The translations under genes and the position numbers were made by a program. Shown here piece after piece: positions 8,309 to 16,287 of a stretch of DNA of 64,000 nucleotides (position 1 is its first letter; the number at the start of each line of letters is the position of its first letter). The notes under the pieces were generated by a model that had not been told where the DNA came from, did not search any database, and saw only the letters and a program-made list of their open reading frames with translations. This DNA comes from Bradyrhizobium roseum. Lineage in GTDB: Bacteria; Pseudomonadota; Alphaproteobacteria; Rhizobiales; Xanthobacteraceae. Where the stretch lies: NCBI RefSeq assembly GCF_030413175.1, contig NZ_CP129212.1:4030001-4094000 (forward strand), written 5' to 3'.

Positions 8309-8908
8309 ATGAGTATGCTTGGGTATATCGCGAGGGCCGCCATCGCGGGCGCGATCGCGCTGTTGGTCACCACGGTCTTGTCGGCGGCACAGGATGCCCA
8401 ACGGCCGCTGACGCGGACACCAAAAGCCGATGCCGCCGCGCAGAAACGCATGGCGATCACTCCCGCAAAATCCTCGGCCAAGGCGCAGACGAAAAAGTCG
8501 TCTGCCTTTGCGCTCGCAGCCGAGGATCCCGCAGGGAAGAAGGAGCACCACCTGATCCTTCAGGTTAATAGCAACGATCCCGCAGCGATGAATCTCGCGC
8601 TCAACAACGCCACGAATGTCGTCGACTATTACAAGGAAACCGGCGAGACCGTAAAAATCGAAGTGGTCACCTTCGGACCGGGCCTTCACATGCTGCGCGA
8701 CGACACCTCGCCCGTCAAAGCGCGGATCGAGACGATGTCGCTGAGCAACCCGGAGATTTCGTTCAAGGCCTGTGGCAACACGCAAGCGAACATGCACAAG
8801 GCCGAGAACAAGGACATACCGCTCATCCGCGCGGCGGAAGTGGTGAAGTCCGGCGTCATCCGCATCATGGAGCTGCAGGAGAAAGGCTGGGCCTATGTCA
8901 AGCCGTGA
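8309..8908 (+). CDS. Exported DsrE/DsrF-like (YchN-fold) protein
   Basis: A 199-aa protein with a signal peptide or signal anchor (about 1-27), a Lys/Ala/Ser-rich linker (about 30-68) and a DsrE-family domain. The domain shows the opening strand HHLILQVNSNDPAAMNLALN, the NATNVVDYYKE helix, the VEVVTFGPGLHML-type strand, and the late ISFKACGNTQ strand with a single Cys. DsrE-family proteins bind or relay sulfur, or act as small trimeric binding proteins; the periplasmic versions are poorly understood. It lies 24 nt after the TagO-like gene with AGAGGTGG before the ATG, making a three-gene exported-protein operon (6555-8908). Confidence 0.78.
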   Translation: MSMLGYIARAAIAGAIALLVTTVLSAAQDAQRPLTRTPKADAAAQKRMAITPAKSSAKAQTKKSSAFALAAEDPAGKKEHHLILQVNSNDPAAMNLALNNATNVVDYYKETGETVKIEVVTFGPGLHMLRDDTSPVKARIETMSLSNPEISFKACGNTQANMHKAENKDIPLIRAAEVVKSGVIRIMELQEKGWAYVKP

Positions 8909-9237
8909 GCCATTTGCAGTTTGGCTCTTTCGTTCGACGCACCGGCTAGACCACCGACGCCGAACGCTACGGCTGGAGATTTGAGCGAAACCCGCGTTAC
9001 GGGACCCCCGCCCCCACCGATCCTCTGCCACGAATCCTATTGCAATCGGCACCGTGTCCCTGCACGCAGCTCGAGGACATGGTATGGTTTGGCGAGTAAT
9101 ATGGGGTTTCGAGTGGCGCGCGAGGACTAGCTAGGATGCGGACTCATAAAGCGCAGCCGCTTTCGCGCTGGAGCGGACATTGACCTGCCGATAATCCCGG
9201 ATCAAACCGCCGATGATGACCCGAAACAGACTCCAGG
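8909..9237. other. 329-nt intergenic stretch without a recognised element
   Basis: This lies between the converging ends of the DsrE-like gene and the IclR gene. No credible frame, terminator with a T-tract, or repeat was recognised. Confidence 0.4.
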
Positions 9238-10041
9238 TCAGATTCCCGGCTCGCTACGTAGCGTGTGTATGATTTCCGTTGCGGCTGACTGGAGATCGCC
9301 CAGACAGTCCCTGACCATCTCTTCGACACTGCGGGCAGACTTTGGCCAGATCACGTTGATCGCGCCATGGACTCGCCCTCGATCGAGGAGCGGAACGGCC
9401 ATGCCGGCCAACCCATCTGGCAATTGCGCGCCGTAAGGTCCGCCGACGAATGCCTGATCACGCAAGCCATAACCTCTCTTCCGGGTCTCGGATAAAATCT
9501 CACCGATACGCTTTGGATCGCGCGCCAGCCAATCTTCCGGCTTATCCGACTTGCGGAGCAAATTGATTATCTTCTGACGTTCGGCTTCGGGACAATGGGC
9601 CAGGTACGCCCGTCCAACTGCAGACAACAACCAGCTCACCGGCATGCCCACTCTGTCCTTGCTGTAGAAGGTCATGAAGGGACTTTGGGTCCGGCTCGAC
9701 TCCCGGTTCTCCATGTGGTCGCCCGCGGGAACCATCAGGTCCGATGGCCACGACACCTTCTGGCACAATCGGTCGAGCACTGGCGCGGCCGCCTCGGCGA
9801 CGCGATCGTAGCGGTCGCGCTTCCGCCCGAGGCGGGTCAGACTAGTGCTGATGCGATAGCGCCCGTCAGCTAGCCGGCGCGAAACCATGCCGGACTGTTC
9901 AAGCGTGTGCAGAATTCGCAGCAATGTCGGCTTCGGAATTCGGGTAAGGCGATAGACATCCTGCAGCGAGGAAATCGGCGTCGCGTTCAGCGCCTTGAGT
10001 ACCTGAAGGCCGCGCTCAATGCTCCTGATCGTCTTCGTCAT
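9238..10041 (-). CDS. IclR family transcriptional regulator
   Basis: A 267-aa regulator. An N-terminal winged helix-turn-helix (RSIERGLQVLKALN, then RIPKPTLLRILHTLEQSGMV and the DGRYRIS wing) is followed by a GAF-like IclR effector domain (about 80-265) with the typical VGRAYLAHCP, KRGYGLRDQAF and GLAGMAVPLLDRGRVHGAINV segments. The ATG at 10041 is chosen because GAGGG lies about 8 nt upstream; a GTG 18 nt earlier is the alternative. It is divergent from a PQ-loop/Bug/MBL cluster, and two near-perfect palindromes in the shared intergenic region are its probable operator. The effector is likely a small organic acid or aromatic compound bound or processed by the divergent genes. Confidence 0.93.
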   Translation of the reverse strand: MTKTIRSIERGLQVLKALNATPISSLQDVYRLTRIPKPTLLRILHTLEQSGMVSRRLADGRYRISTSLTRLGRKRDRYDRVAEAAAPVLDRLCQKVSWPSDLMVPAGDHMENRESSRTQSPFMTFYSKDRVGMPVSWLLSAVGRAYLAHCPEAERQKIINLLRKSDKPEDWLARDPKRIGEILSETRKRGYGLRDQAFVGGPYGAQLPDGLAGMAVPLLDRGRVHGAINVIWPKSARSVEEMVRDCLGDLQSAATEIIHTLRSEPGI

Positions 10042-10106
10042 GAAGCGAACCCTCGCCACGCGCTGAAATGACGGCAGTGCAACCCGAAGTTATCTCGGAT
10101 TTATCG

Positions 10107-10143
10107 TTCCACGTAGTGAAATCAATGGTTTCACCTAGTGAAA
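10107..10143. promoter_or_regulatory. Paired palindromic operator, probably for the IclR regulator
   Basis: Two 15-bp inverted repeats lie in the divergent intergenic region: TTCCACGTAGTGAAA (10107-10121) and TTTCACCTAGTGAAA (10129-10143). Each is a TTYCAC / GTGAAA dyad around a 3-nt centre, and their centres are 22 bp apart, about two helical turns, so they fall on the same DNA face. IclR proteins bind as paired dimers to such sites. Confidence 0.7.
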
Positions 10144-10258
10144 TCAGCGCGTTTTTTGATTTGCGGAAGCACGATCCGGCCGCATTCTCCAGCGCGCGAA
10201 GTACCAGACGATGCGTAAGCGCTCGCCAAACTCGATACCGAACACGGAGAACGAGGAC

Positions 10259-10618
10259 ATGTTGGCCCCGGACACCGCAGACGCTATCAGCTTCGCCTTC
10301 GGATTATTCAACCTGCTTCGGCTGGTCTCTTACATTCCTCAGATCGCTGCGGTCGCGCGCGACCACCAGGGTGCCCATGCCATCTCGCTGACGTGCTGGA
10401 TAGTGTGGATTGGTGCGAACGCAACGACTGCGCTCTATTGCTGGGTCAAACTCGCGGACTTCGCACTCGCATCCGTAAGCGCCCTCAACACAATGTGTTG
10501 CCTGCTTGCTTTCGTTGTCGCTGGCTACAAGCGCTTCATCTTTTCTCGGCCCCGGATCGTTCGGCGGCTGGTTCCCATGAAGAGGTTGCCGGCAGCCGTG
10601 AGTGTTTCCTGCAACTGA
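10259..10618 (+). CDS. PQ-loop / SemiSWEET-like membrane protein
   Basis: A 119-aa membrane protein with three hydrophobic helices. The first contains the PQ-loop motif in LVSYIPQIAAVARDH followed by AISLTCWIVWIGANATTALY, the arrangement of half-transporters of the SemiSWEET/MtN3/PQ-loop type, which dimerise to move sugars or amino acids. The ATG at 10259 (MLAPDT) is preferred over an upstream in-frame ATG because a GAGAACGAGGA purine run precedes it. It is the first gene of the set divergent from the IclR regulator and is followed after 35 nt by the Bug binding protein. The substrate is unknown. Confidence 0.65.
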   Translation: MLAPDTADAISFAFGLFNLLRLVSYIPQIAAVARDHQGAHAISLTCWIVWIGANATTALYCWVKLADFALASVSALNTMCCLLAFVVAGYKRFIFSRPRIVRRLVPMKRLPAAVSVSCN

Positions 10619-10653
10619 GCAAATTTCAACCCTACCTGAACAAGGAGGACGCA

Positions 10654-11646
10654 ATGAACGTGGTTCGAAATTTTCGGGCAGTGATGTTCACGATGCTCCC
10701 GTTGACAGCAGCAACCTTTGCCAACATTGCGCAGGTCACCGCACAGCAATTTCCTTACAGGACCATCACCATCGTGGTGCCGGGTGCTCCGGCCACGCCG
10801 CCGGACGTCATCAGCCGGGTGATCGCAACCGAACTATCGGAAAGTGAAGGCTGGCGCGTCACCGTCGAGAACAAGGCCGGCGCCGTTCAGACGCTCGGCG
10901 GCGCCGAGGTTCTCAAACACCCAGCCGACGGACATACCATCTTCGCGATGGCGGTGCCGGTGAGCGCCGCGCCGGCGTTCCTGCCGAACATGCCATTCCG
11001 ATTGGAAACCGACTTCGCGCCGGTGATCAAGCTATCGACATCGTACAACGTGCTGGTGGTGAATCCAGCGGTGCCGGCGAAGTCGGTTTCCGAACTGGTC
11101 GCACTCGTGAAGGGTCAACCCGACAAGCTCACCTTCTCATCCGGCGGGTTCGGGACACCCGCTCATCTGATTGGCGAGATGTTCAAGCTGCAGACCGGCA
11201 CCCGCGCCACCCATGTCCCCTATAACCAGTTCCCGCAGGCGATCGGCGATCTGCTCAACGGCACCAATCATTTCATGTTCATCACGACGCTTCCGGTGGT
11301 CGACCTGATCGCGGCCGGCAAGCTGCGGGCGCTGGCGGTCACCGGGCCCAAACGCATCGCGGCACTCCCCGACGTTCCCACCATTGTGGAGCAAGGTTTT
11401 CCCAACCTGGTGGTGGAGGATTGGGTCGGGTTCGCCGTAAAGAGCGGGACACCGAACGACGTCATCGGCCGGCTGAACGAAGCGATCAACAAGGCGCTGG
11501 GCAAGCCGAAAGTCCGTGAGGCCTTCGCGCGGGTCGGAGCGGAACCGGCAGGCGGCACCTCGCTCGCATACGGCGAACTGATCAAATCGCAGATGGCCCA
11601 TTGGGCAAAGGTCGTCAAGGATTCCGGCATCAAGATGGGGCAATAA
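10654..11646 (+). CDS. Bug-family tripartite tricarboxylate transporter substrate-binding protein
   Basis: A 330-aa periplasmic binding protein with a signal peptide (about 1-31) and the Bug (TctC) fold: FPYRTITIVVPGAPATPPDVISRV at the start of the mature chain, ENKAGAVQTLGGAEVLKHPADGHT, the GGFGTPAHLIGEMF loop, LRALAVTGPKRIAALPDVPTI, and the C-terminal GVGAEPAGGT-like segment. AAGGAGG sits 5 nt before the ATG. No TctA/TctB membrane genes are nearby, the usual situation for expanded Bug families. The stop overlaps the start of the metallo-hydrolase (TAATG), so the two are coupled, and both are probably controlled by the divergent IclR regulator. Confidence 0.93.
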   Translation: MNVVRNFRAVMFTMLPLTAATFANIAQVTAQQFPYRTITIVVPGAPATPPDVISRVIATELSESEGWRVTVENKAGAVQTLGGAEVLKHPADGHTIFAMAVPVSAAPAFLPNMPFRLETDFAPVIKLSTSYNVLVVNPAVPAKSVSELVALVKGQPDKLTFSSGGFGTPAHLIGEMFKLQTGTRATHVPYNQFPQAIGDLLNGTNHFMFITTLPVVDLIAAGKLRALAVTGPKRIAALPDVPTIVEQGFPNLVVEDWVGFAVKSGTPNDVIGRLNEAINKALGKPKVREAFARVGAEPAGGTSLAYGELIKSQMAHWAKVVKDSGIKMGQ

Positions 11647-12545
11647 TGGGTGGGGATGATTTCAAGGTAACGCTGTTGGGCACCGGGACACCGATCCCGG
11701 TGCCCGACCGCTTCGGTCCAAGCACACTCGTCGAGGCAGGCGATCAAAAACTGCTGTTCGATGCCGGCCGCGGCGCATCGATCAGACTCAATCAACTCGG
11801 CGTGCCGCTCGGCCGCATCGATGCGCTTCTGCTCACGCATTTTCACTCCGATCACACCGTCGGTATTCCGGATCTGTGGTTGACCGGTTGGCTCCAATCG
11901 TACTTCGGAACGCGAAAGACGCCGCTGCGGGTTATTGGGCCGGAGGGCGCAAAGACCCTGATGACCCACCTTGAGCAGGCGTACGCGCTCGATATCAGTA
12001 TTCGCATCGAGGATGAAAAGCTTCCGCCGCAAGGCGCTAGCATCGAGGTGAGTGAATTTATTGCGGATGGGGTGGTTTACGAAAAAAGTGGTGTGAAGGT
12101 CACCGCCTTTGAAGTCGACCACGGTGCGGCAATCAAACCGGCGTACGGATACCGCATCGAATATGCCGGTCGTAGCGTCTTGATCTCAGGCGATACGCGC
12201 TACAATCAGAACGTCATCAAATACGGGGCCAACACCGATCTGCTCATTCATGAGGTAGCGATTGTCAGACCTGAACTGCTCTCACAACCGTTCATCCAGC
12301 GCATCATGGCCCATCATACGACCGCGACCGAAGCCGGTAAGTTGTTCGCGATTACCCAACCAAAGCTTGCCGCCTACACACACCTGGTTTTTCTCGCGAG
12401 CGAAGCGGTACCGCCAGCCACCGTTGCCGACCTCATCGCGGAAACGCGACGAACTTTTGACGGTCCATTGGAAGTCGGAGAGGATTTGATGACGTTCAAG
12501 ATCGGGACGTCAGTGTCAGTGCATCGATTTACGTCGTCGAAGTGA
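11646..12545 (+). CDS. MBL-fold metallo-hydrolase, RNase Z-like subgroup
   Basis: A 299-aa metallo-beta-lactamase-fold enzyme. It has the N-terminal VTLLGTGTPIPVPDRFGPSTLVEAG strand pair typical of RNase Z/arylsulfatase-like members, the metal motif THFHSDHTVG (HxHxDH), a further Asp in LISGDTRYNQN and a His in MAHHTTATEAG. Relatives in Bug operons are annotated only as metallo-hydrolases; the substrate is likely an ester, lactone or phosphodiester small molecule rather than tRNA, because RNase Z-specific exosite features are absent. Its ATG overlaps the Bug gene stop, arguing that it acts on whatever the Bug protein captures. Confidence 0.85.
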   Translation: MGGDDFKVTLLGTGTPIPVPDRFGPSTLVEAGDQKLLFDAGRGASIRLNQLGVPLGRIDALLLTHFHSDHTVGIPDLWLTGWLQSYFGTRKTPLRVIGPEGAKTLMTHLEQAYALDISIRIEDEKLPPQGASIEVSEFIADGVVYEKSGVKVTAFEVDHGAAIKPAYGYRIEYAGRSVLISGDTRYNQNVIKYGANTDLLIHEVAIVRPELLSQPFIQRIMAHHTTATEAGKLFAITQPKLAAYTHLVFLASEAVPPATVADLIAETRRTFDGPLEVGEDLMTFKIGTSVSVHRFTSSK

Positions 12546-12722
12546 GGCTTAGTCGTTCCACCGGCGTGACCAGGCGAACCGCATGTGCGTTGTTGGCCCT
12601 TAGCCGACACGTCAAGCTCGACTACTGCGCCGGTCGGTTTGTGACCGTGAGCGGACTTCGGCGGCCGTCTGCGTTATTGGCCCGGCGGCTAAAGACCGAT
12701 CGGTGCGCATATTGCTGCCTGA

Positions 12723-13136
12723 TCAGTCGTTCACGCTAATATCCGTAAGCAGGAATCCCGCCGGCGTCTTGGTAAAGACGAATATGTCCTCGCCGCAGAA
12801 GACGTAGTAACTGTCAGTCTTGTCTTCCTCGCGCGCGTAGAGGGCCTTGCCGCGCTGGAGACACGCGCGATTTTTCGCCTTGAATGAGGTCGCATAGGTC
12901 TTGGCGCGAAATTGCGCGGCGTCGCGAATGTCACTGTCGTTCATGAACGGCAATCGCGCCATACCGGCGATGGCGGCGGAATCGTTTGCTTTCAGCGCCG
13001 CGCGAAATTTCTCGATGAAGCCATCAAATTCCTTCTGCAAGGCAGGCGACGCGACGGCTTCTTTCGGCGCCTTGGCGACGGCTGGCGCAAGGTTCACGAG
13101 TGCGGTCGCAAGCATAATTCTCAGCAAAAATTTCAC
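12723..13136 (-). CDS. Small exported protein of unknown function
   Basis: A 137-aa protein. From the GTG at 13136 the N-terminus (MKFLLRIMLATALVNLAPAV) is a good signal peptide; an ATG at 13181 is the alternative but puts a charged stretch first. The mature part has a helical segment (LQKEFDGFIEKFRAALKANDSAAIAGMARLPF) and a beta-rich end with two Cys (RACLQRG, YYVFCGEDIFVF). The helix-then-strand order with the F...F..A....D...IA.....PF pattern resembles NTF2-like or DUF4019-type periplasmic proteins, but I do not recognise the family firmly. It stands alone, convergent with the MBL gene. Confidence 0.6.
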   Translation of the reverse strand: MKFLLRIMLATALVNLAPAVAKAPKEAVASPALQKEFDGFIEKFRAALKANDSAAIAGMARLPFMNDSDIRDAAQFRAKTYATSFKAKNRACLQRGKALYAREEDKTDSYYVFCGEDIFVFTKTPAGFLLTDISVND

Positions 13137-13463
13137 GGGTCGGCCCAGTCCATCCACCAATCGAAGGTCTTCCAAATCCATAGTGTTTCGTCGCGTCAAA
13201 GCCCTTTCTGGTTCACCGGCGCAGCGTTGACTCCGGCCAATCGTGGACCGACGGCATTGGGCGGAGCATGCGCTGGCATGTTTCGCCGCGCCTGCTGCAA
13301 AGCAGAAATTGGCCCATCGCGACCTTGGCTGCGATTGCCCAAGGGCGGTCGGCACTGGAGGAACGCGAAATGCAGCAATGCCGATCCGAGCCGCTGATCG
13401 CAAGGCGTTCAGCTTAGCCGCATCGCAGCGCTCAGCGCTACCTCAAATCCCGAAATCGATCCC

Positions 13464-14528
13464 CTACTCCGACCCCGATCCCCCCGCCACGATCTTCTCG
13501 TTCAGTTTCTGATCGACCGTCTGCACCGTGCGGTCGATCTCGGCAGAGGGGGCGCCAAGCTGGTCGGACACCAGCTTCACCAGCAGGTCGACCCGCTCAA
13601 TGAAAGGCGCGCCGCTGGCGACCGCCCTCGCCGCCGATGACGGCTTGAGCAGGCTTTCCGCCGCCTTGGCGTATTTTTCGAACGGCACCTGGTCCGCGGG
13701 GTCTGCGCCCAAACGCCGGGCGATGCTGTCGACATGATCATAGATCGACCGCGAGAGTTTCAGGTCGCCATGCACGGCGTCGCGGATCGACTGCGGCTCG
13801 TGCGGGGTGATGCAGCGGTAATTGCCGGTCAGCAGCATCGACCATTTTGCCAGCGGCACGAACAGCGAGTCGAACACTTTCAGCTTCACCGGCACGTCCT
13901 TGCCGTCGAGCGTCACCGCGTCGATGCCGGCTTCGAGCTCGCGCAGCAATTCGTTGTGCTTCGCATCCTCGAAGGCGGCGGCCTTGAAGTTGGTCGGCAG
14001 GCCGACATGAAGCACGTTGGCCGCCTCTTCCGGCGGGCGAAACGCCTGCGGATCGGGCGAGCACAGCGTCACCAGTCCCGGCTTGAAGCGCTCCCACACC
14101 GACGCATTGGTGTAGGCCTCCTCGAGGTCCATCTCCGCCAGCGCCGGGATGCGCTTGAGATAAGGCAGCGGCGGCATGTTCATGATCGACAGGCACGGTA
14201 GCCCTGCGGAAGCGATCTTGATCATCAGCACGCGGATGGTGTGGTTGGTATATTGCGGCTCTTGCATCGCCAGGCCGACCAGATCGTAGCGCGACAGATC
14301 CACGTCCTGCGGCGTGGTCGCATCCAGTTTGCCCGGCAGGTCGCGCGAAAAGATCGCGCGATGCACGGCCTCGTCGCGCAGCTTGATGCGCACTTCAGTG
14401 CCATCGCGGTTGATGAGGTCCGCCGTCTTGCGGCGGCAAACAAGGGTCACGTTGTGGCCGGCCATCAACAGCTTGGTCGCCAGCAGCGAGCCGTAAGAGG
14501 CCCCGAGGATCAGAATGTTGCGCGCCAT
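13464..14528 (-). CDS. Ketopantoate reductase-like NAD(P)-binding protein
   Basis: A 354-aa protein with an N-terminal Rossmann fold: ILILGASYGSLLATKLLMAGHNVTLVCRR, with GASYGS as the dinucleotide loop and RR after strand 2 suggesting NADPH. The overall layout is that of the ApbA/PanE family, with a helical C-terminal domain, but the chain is about 50 residues longer than E. coli PanE and the classical catalytic Lys/Asn/Glu pattern is not clear. It is therefore a divergent family member, perhaps a 2-hydroxyacid or opine-type dehydrogenase. A TATAAT promoter and TATACC repeats lie upstream; the EamA gene at 14663 is transcribed in the same direction just before it. Confidence 0.75.
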   Translation of the reverse strand: MARNILILGASYGSLLATKLLMAGHNVTLVCRRKTADLINRDGTEVRIKLRDEAVHRAIFSRDLPGKLDATTPQDVDLSRYDLVGLAMQEPQYTNHTIRVLMIKIASAGLPCLSIMNMPPLPYLKRIPALAEMDLEEAYTNASVWERFKPGLVTLCSPDPQAFRPPEEAANVLHVGLPTNFKAAAFEDAKHNELLRELEAGIDAVTLDGKDVPVKLKVFDSLFVPLAKWSMLLTGNYRCITPHEPQSIRDAVHGDLKLSRSIYDHVDSIARRLGADPADQVPFEKYAKAAESLLKPSSAARAVASGAPFIERVDLLVKLVSDQLGAPSAEIDRTVQTVDQKLNEKIVAGGSGSE

Positions 14529-14546
14529 GTTTCTCCCTCTCTGTTA

Positions 14547-14570
14547 ATTATACCAAACACAGTATACCAG
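14547..14570 (-). promoter_or_regulatory. Promoter with TATACC direct repeats upstream of the PanE-like gene
   Basis: On the minus strand TATAAT (14552-14547) makes a consensus -10 box 18 nt from the ATG side of the gene. It overlaps two copies of GGTATA spaced 14 bp apart, one inside a GTATAC palindrome. The repeats could be an operator for a GntR- or TetR-type regulator. No clear -35 box was seen. Confidence 0.4.
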
Positions 14571-14662
14571 AATTGTTCCGCGCCGACGGCTACCGCAAAC
14601 CGGCAGGCATTACAATCGGACAGGGAAATTTCCCTGGGCCAGGAGCTTGGCCACCAGAGACT

Positions 14663-15559
14663 TCACGATCTTGTCGCCAGCACGACCCCGCCCAGCGTGA
14701 ACACCAGCGCCACGATCTGGATCAGCCCGAGCGGCTCTCCCAGCGCGATCGCCGACGCCACCACGCCGATGACCGGAACCGCCATGGTGCCGATCGCCGC
14801 CACCGAGGCCGGCAGCCGCGCCAGCGCGGCGAACCAGCTGACATAGGCGATGCAGAACTGGATCACGGTGGAATAGACCAGCAGCCACCAGCCGAGCGCC
14901 GTGACCTTTTCGATATGCGTGGTCTCGAAGGCGAGGCCGAGGATGACGATCGGAAAACATCCCAGCCCGATCTGCCACGCCGCAGCCGGGATCGGCGGCA
15001 GCGGCAGCGGCAGCCGTTTCGCCAGCACGGTGCCGAGCGCAAAACCCATCGCGCCGGTCAGCGCCATCAGGATGCCCGGCAGCTTTTCTGTCGCCGCCGA
15101 GATGCCATTGCCGCCCATGATCGTGGCCAGTCCCGCGAACGCCATCACCAGCGCCACCGTGCGCAGCCATGTCGGCCGCTCGCCGAGCACCGGCCAGGCG
15201 ATCAGCGAGGCCCATACCGGCATGGTGTAGGCGATCAGCGCCGCCTCGCTCGCCGGCAGCCACAACAGCGCCAGCCCCATCAGCACCATCCAGCCGGTGA
15301 CGTTGAGCAGCGCCGCCATCATCAGCCGCGGCCACAAATGCCGCTCGACCCGCAGGCTGTCCGACCGCGCCAGCGCCAGGCCGGCCAGCAGCGCCGCCCC
15401 GATCACGCCGGTGGCGCCGCGCAGGGTGAGCGGCGGCAGTTCGCTGAGCAGATATTTCGTGACCGGCCAGTTGAAGCCCCAGCCCACCGAGGTGATGGCG
15501 AGGAACATCAGGCCGGCGGGCGCGATCCGCCCCGGCGCGGCGGGTTTTGATTCTGTCAT
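14663..15559 (-). CDS. DMT superfamily (EamA) transporter
   Basis: A 298-aa, ten-helix drug/metabolite transporter with two EamA repeats. The ATG giving MTESKPAAPGRIAP is chosen to match the paralogue at 2415-3305; an ATG 51 nt upstream is possible. The N-terminal helix LAITSVGWGFNWPVTKYLL and the second repeat AWQIGLGCFPIVILGLA are nearly the same as in that paralogue, so the two arose by duplication and then moved apart by about 12 kb. The substrate is unknown. It sits upstream of, and in line with, the ketopantoate-reductase-like gene, so it may export a related hydroxy- or keto-acid. Confidence 0.9.
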   Translation of the reverse strand: MTESKPAAPGRIAPAGLMFLAITSVGWGFNWPVTKYLLSELPPLTLRGATGVIGAALLAGLALARSDSLRVERHLWPRLMMAALLNVTGWMVLMGLALLWLPASEAALIAYTMPVWASLIAWPVLGERPTWLRTVALVMAFAGLATIMGGNGISAATEKLPGILMALTGAMGFALGTVLAKRLPLPLPPIPAAAWQIGLGCFPIVILGLAFETTHIEKVTALGWWLLVYSTVIQFCIAYVSWFAALARLPASVAAIGTMAVPVIGVVASAIALGEPLGLIQIVALVFTLGGVVLATRS

Positions 15560-15854
15560 GGCGCCCGGCAAGGCAACGAGATGGGATGGAAAAGCGATGG
15601 AATCGGCCATCACCTTGCCGCTTATCGGCGGCGGCCACCACGGGGGCGCGGACATGCCAGACCTCCCGCACCGTAGCCTCACCTGAGTCTCTGCAGCGCA
15701 ACCCTCGGGCTCGAAAAAATACCTGCCCTGTGAACAGCGGGACGAAGCCGATTTCCACACGCCCGAACAAATTTTTTGTGTTGGGAATCCCTGAGGACTC
15801 ACCGATACTTGGCGGCATCACGGGGGCGAGACGCCCCCTGTTTTCCCAAGCTTT

Positions 15855-15870
15855 CCACCATATTTAGTGT
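15855..15870. promoter_or_regulatory. nrdJ: NrdR-box-like operator upstream of nrdJ
   Basis: CCACCATATTTAGTGT matches 13 of 16 positions of the NrdR consensus (acaCwAtATaTwGtgt). It lies 25 nt before a TTGAC promoter element. NrdR is the zinc-ribbon/ATP-cone repressor of ribonucleotide reductase genes. A weaker AT-rich half-site ending in TTGTGT occurs at about 15768-15783. NrdR boxes usually come in pairs at helical spacing, and a close partner is not obvious here. Confidence 0.5.
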
Positions 15871-15895
15871 TTGATTCAGGAACTCGTACTAGTCC

Positions 15896-15925
15896 TTGAC
15901 GGGTCGGACGGGTTTGGCCTAGCGT
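15896..15925 (+). promoter_or_regulatory. Possible sigma-70 promoter for nrdJ
   Basis: TTGACG (15896-15901) and TAGCGT (15920-15925) are separated by 18 bp. The -35 match is good, the -10 match weak. It would give a 5' leader of about 355 nt before the nrdJ ATG. Confidence 0.35.
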
Positions 15926-15931
15926 TAGCTC

Positions 15932-16287
15932 TGGACGGCGCGAGTTGAGTTTTGGGTCCCGCCGGACGCTCCCAAACGGGTTCCAAACAAGCGCTGCGCC
16001 GGCCGGTCGAGGCACGGATCGCGGGCTTGTCTGTCTCGAAACGGAGGTGGCCGGCGCACCGGATAACGAGCCGAATGGCTCAGGTGCTGTGTTGCGTTTG
16101 AGGGATTGGTCCTGCCTCCCGGCGGGGCCTTGGGGTGGCGAAGACAGAAACAGGGCCGGATCCACCGGTCGAACTGGCTGACGGCAACGCCGGGGATTGG
16201 CGACAATCCCGGTGCAGGCCGTCGGCTCACTGATAACATCCGGGCCAACCGCAGTGGGCGGACCCGGGCAAAGACGGGGCACTACCA
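15932..16287 (+). other. Long structured 5' leader of nrdJ, possible riboswitch
   Basis: About 355 nt of very GC-rich sequence with several strong hairpins and no credible gene. One has a seven-bp stem GGGATTG/CAATCCC closed by a GCGA (GNRA) tetraloop at 16193-16210. Another is nested: CCGGG/CCCGG outside CCGC/GCGG, about 16240-16267, just before the start. B12-dependent reductase genes are often under cobalamin riboswitches. I see fragments reminiscent of one (GGCGACAATCCCGG, then a CACTG) but no convincing B12 box, so the class is unassigned. Confidence 0.35.

Noticed and set aside
15932..16287. Cobalamin riboswitch in the nrdJ leader
   Set aside because: Only scattered similarities; I could not find a reliable B12 box or the canonical CCCGCAACTG-type core. 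Left as an unassigned structured leader.
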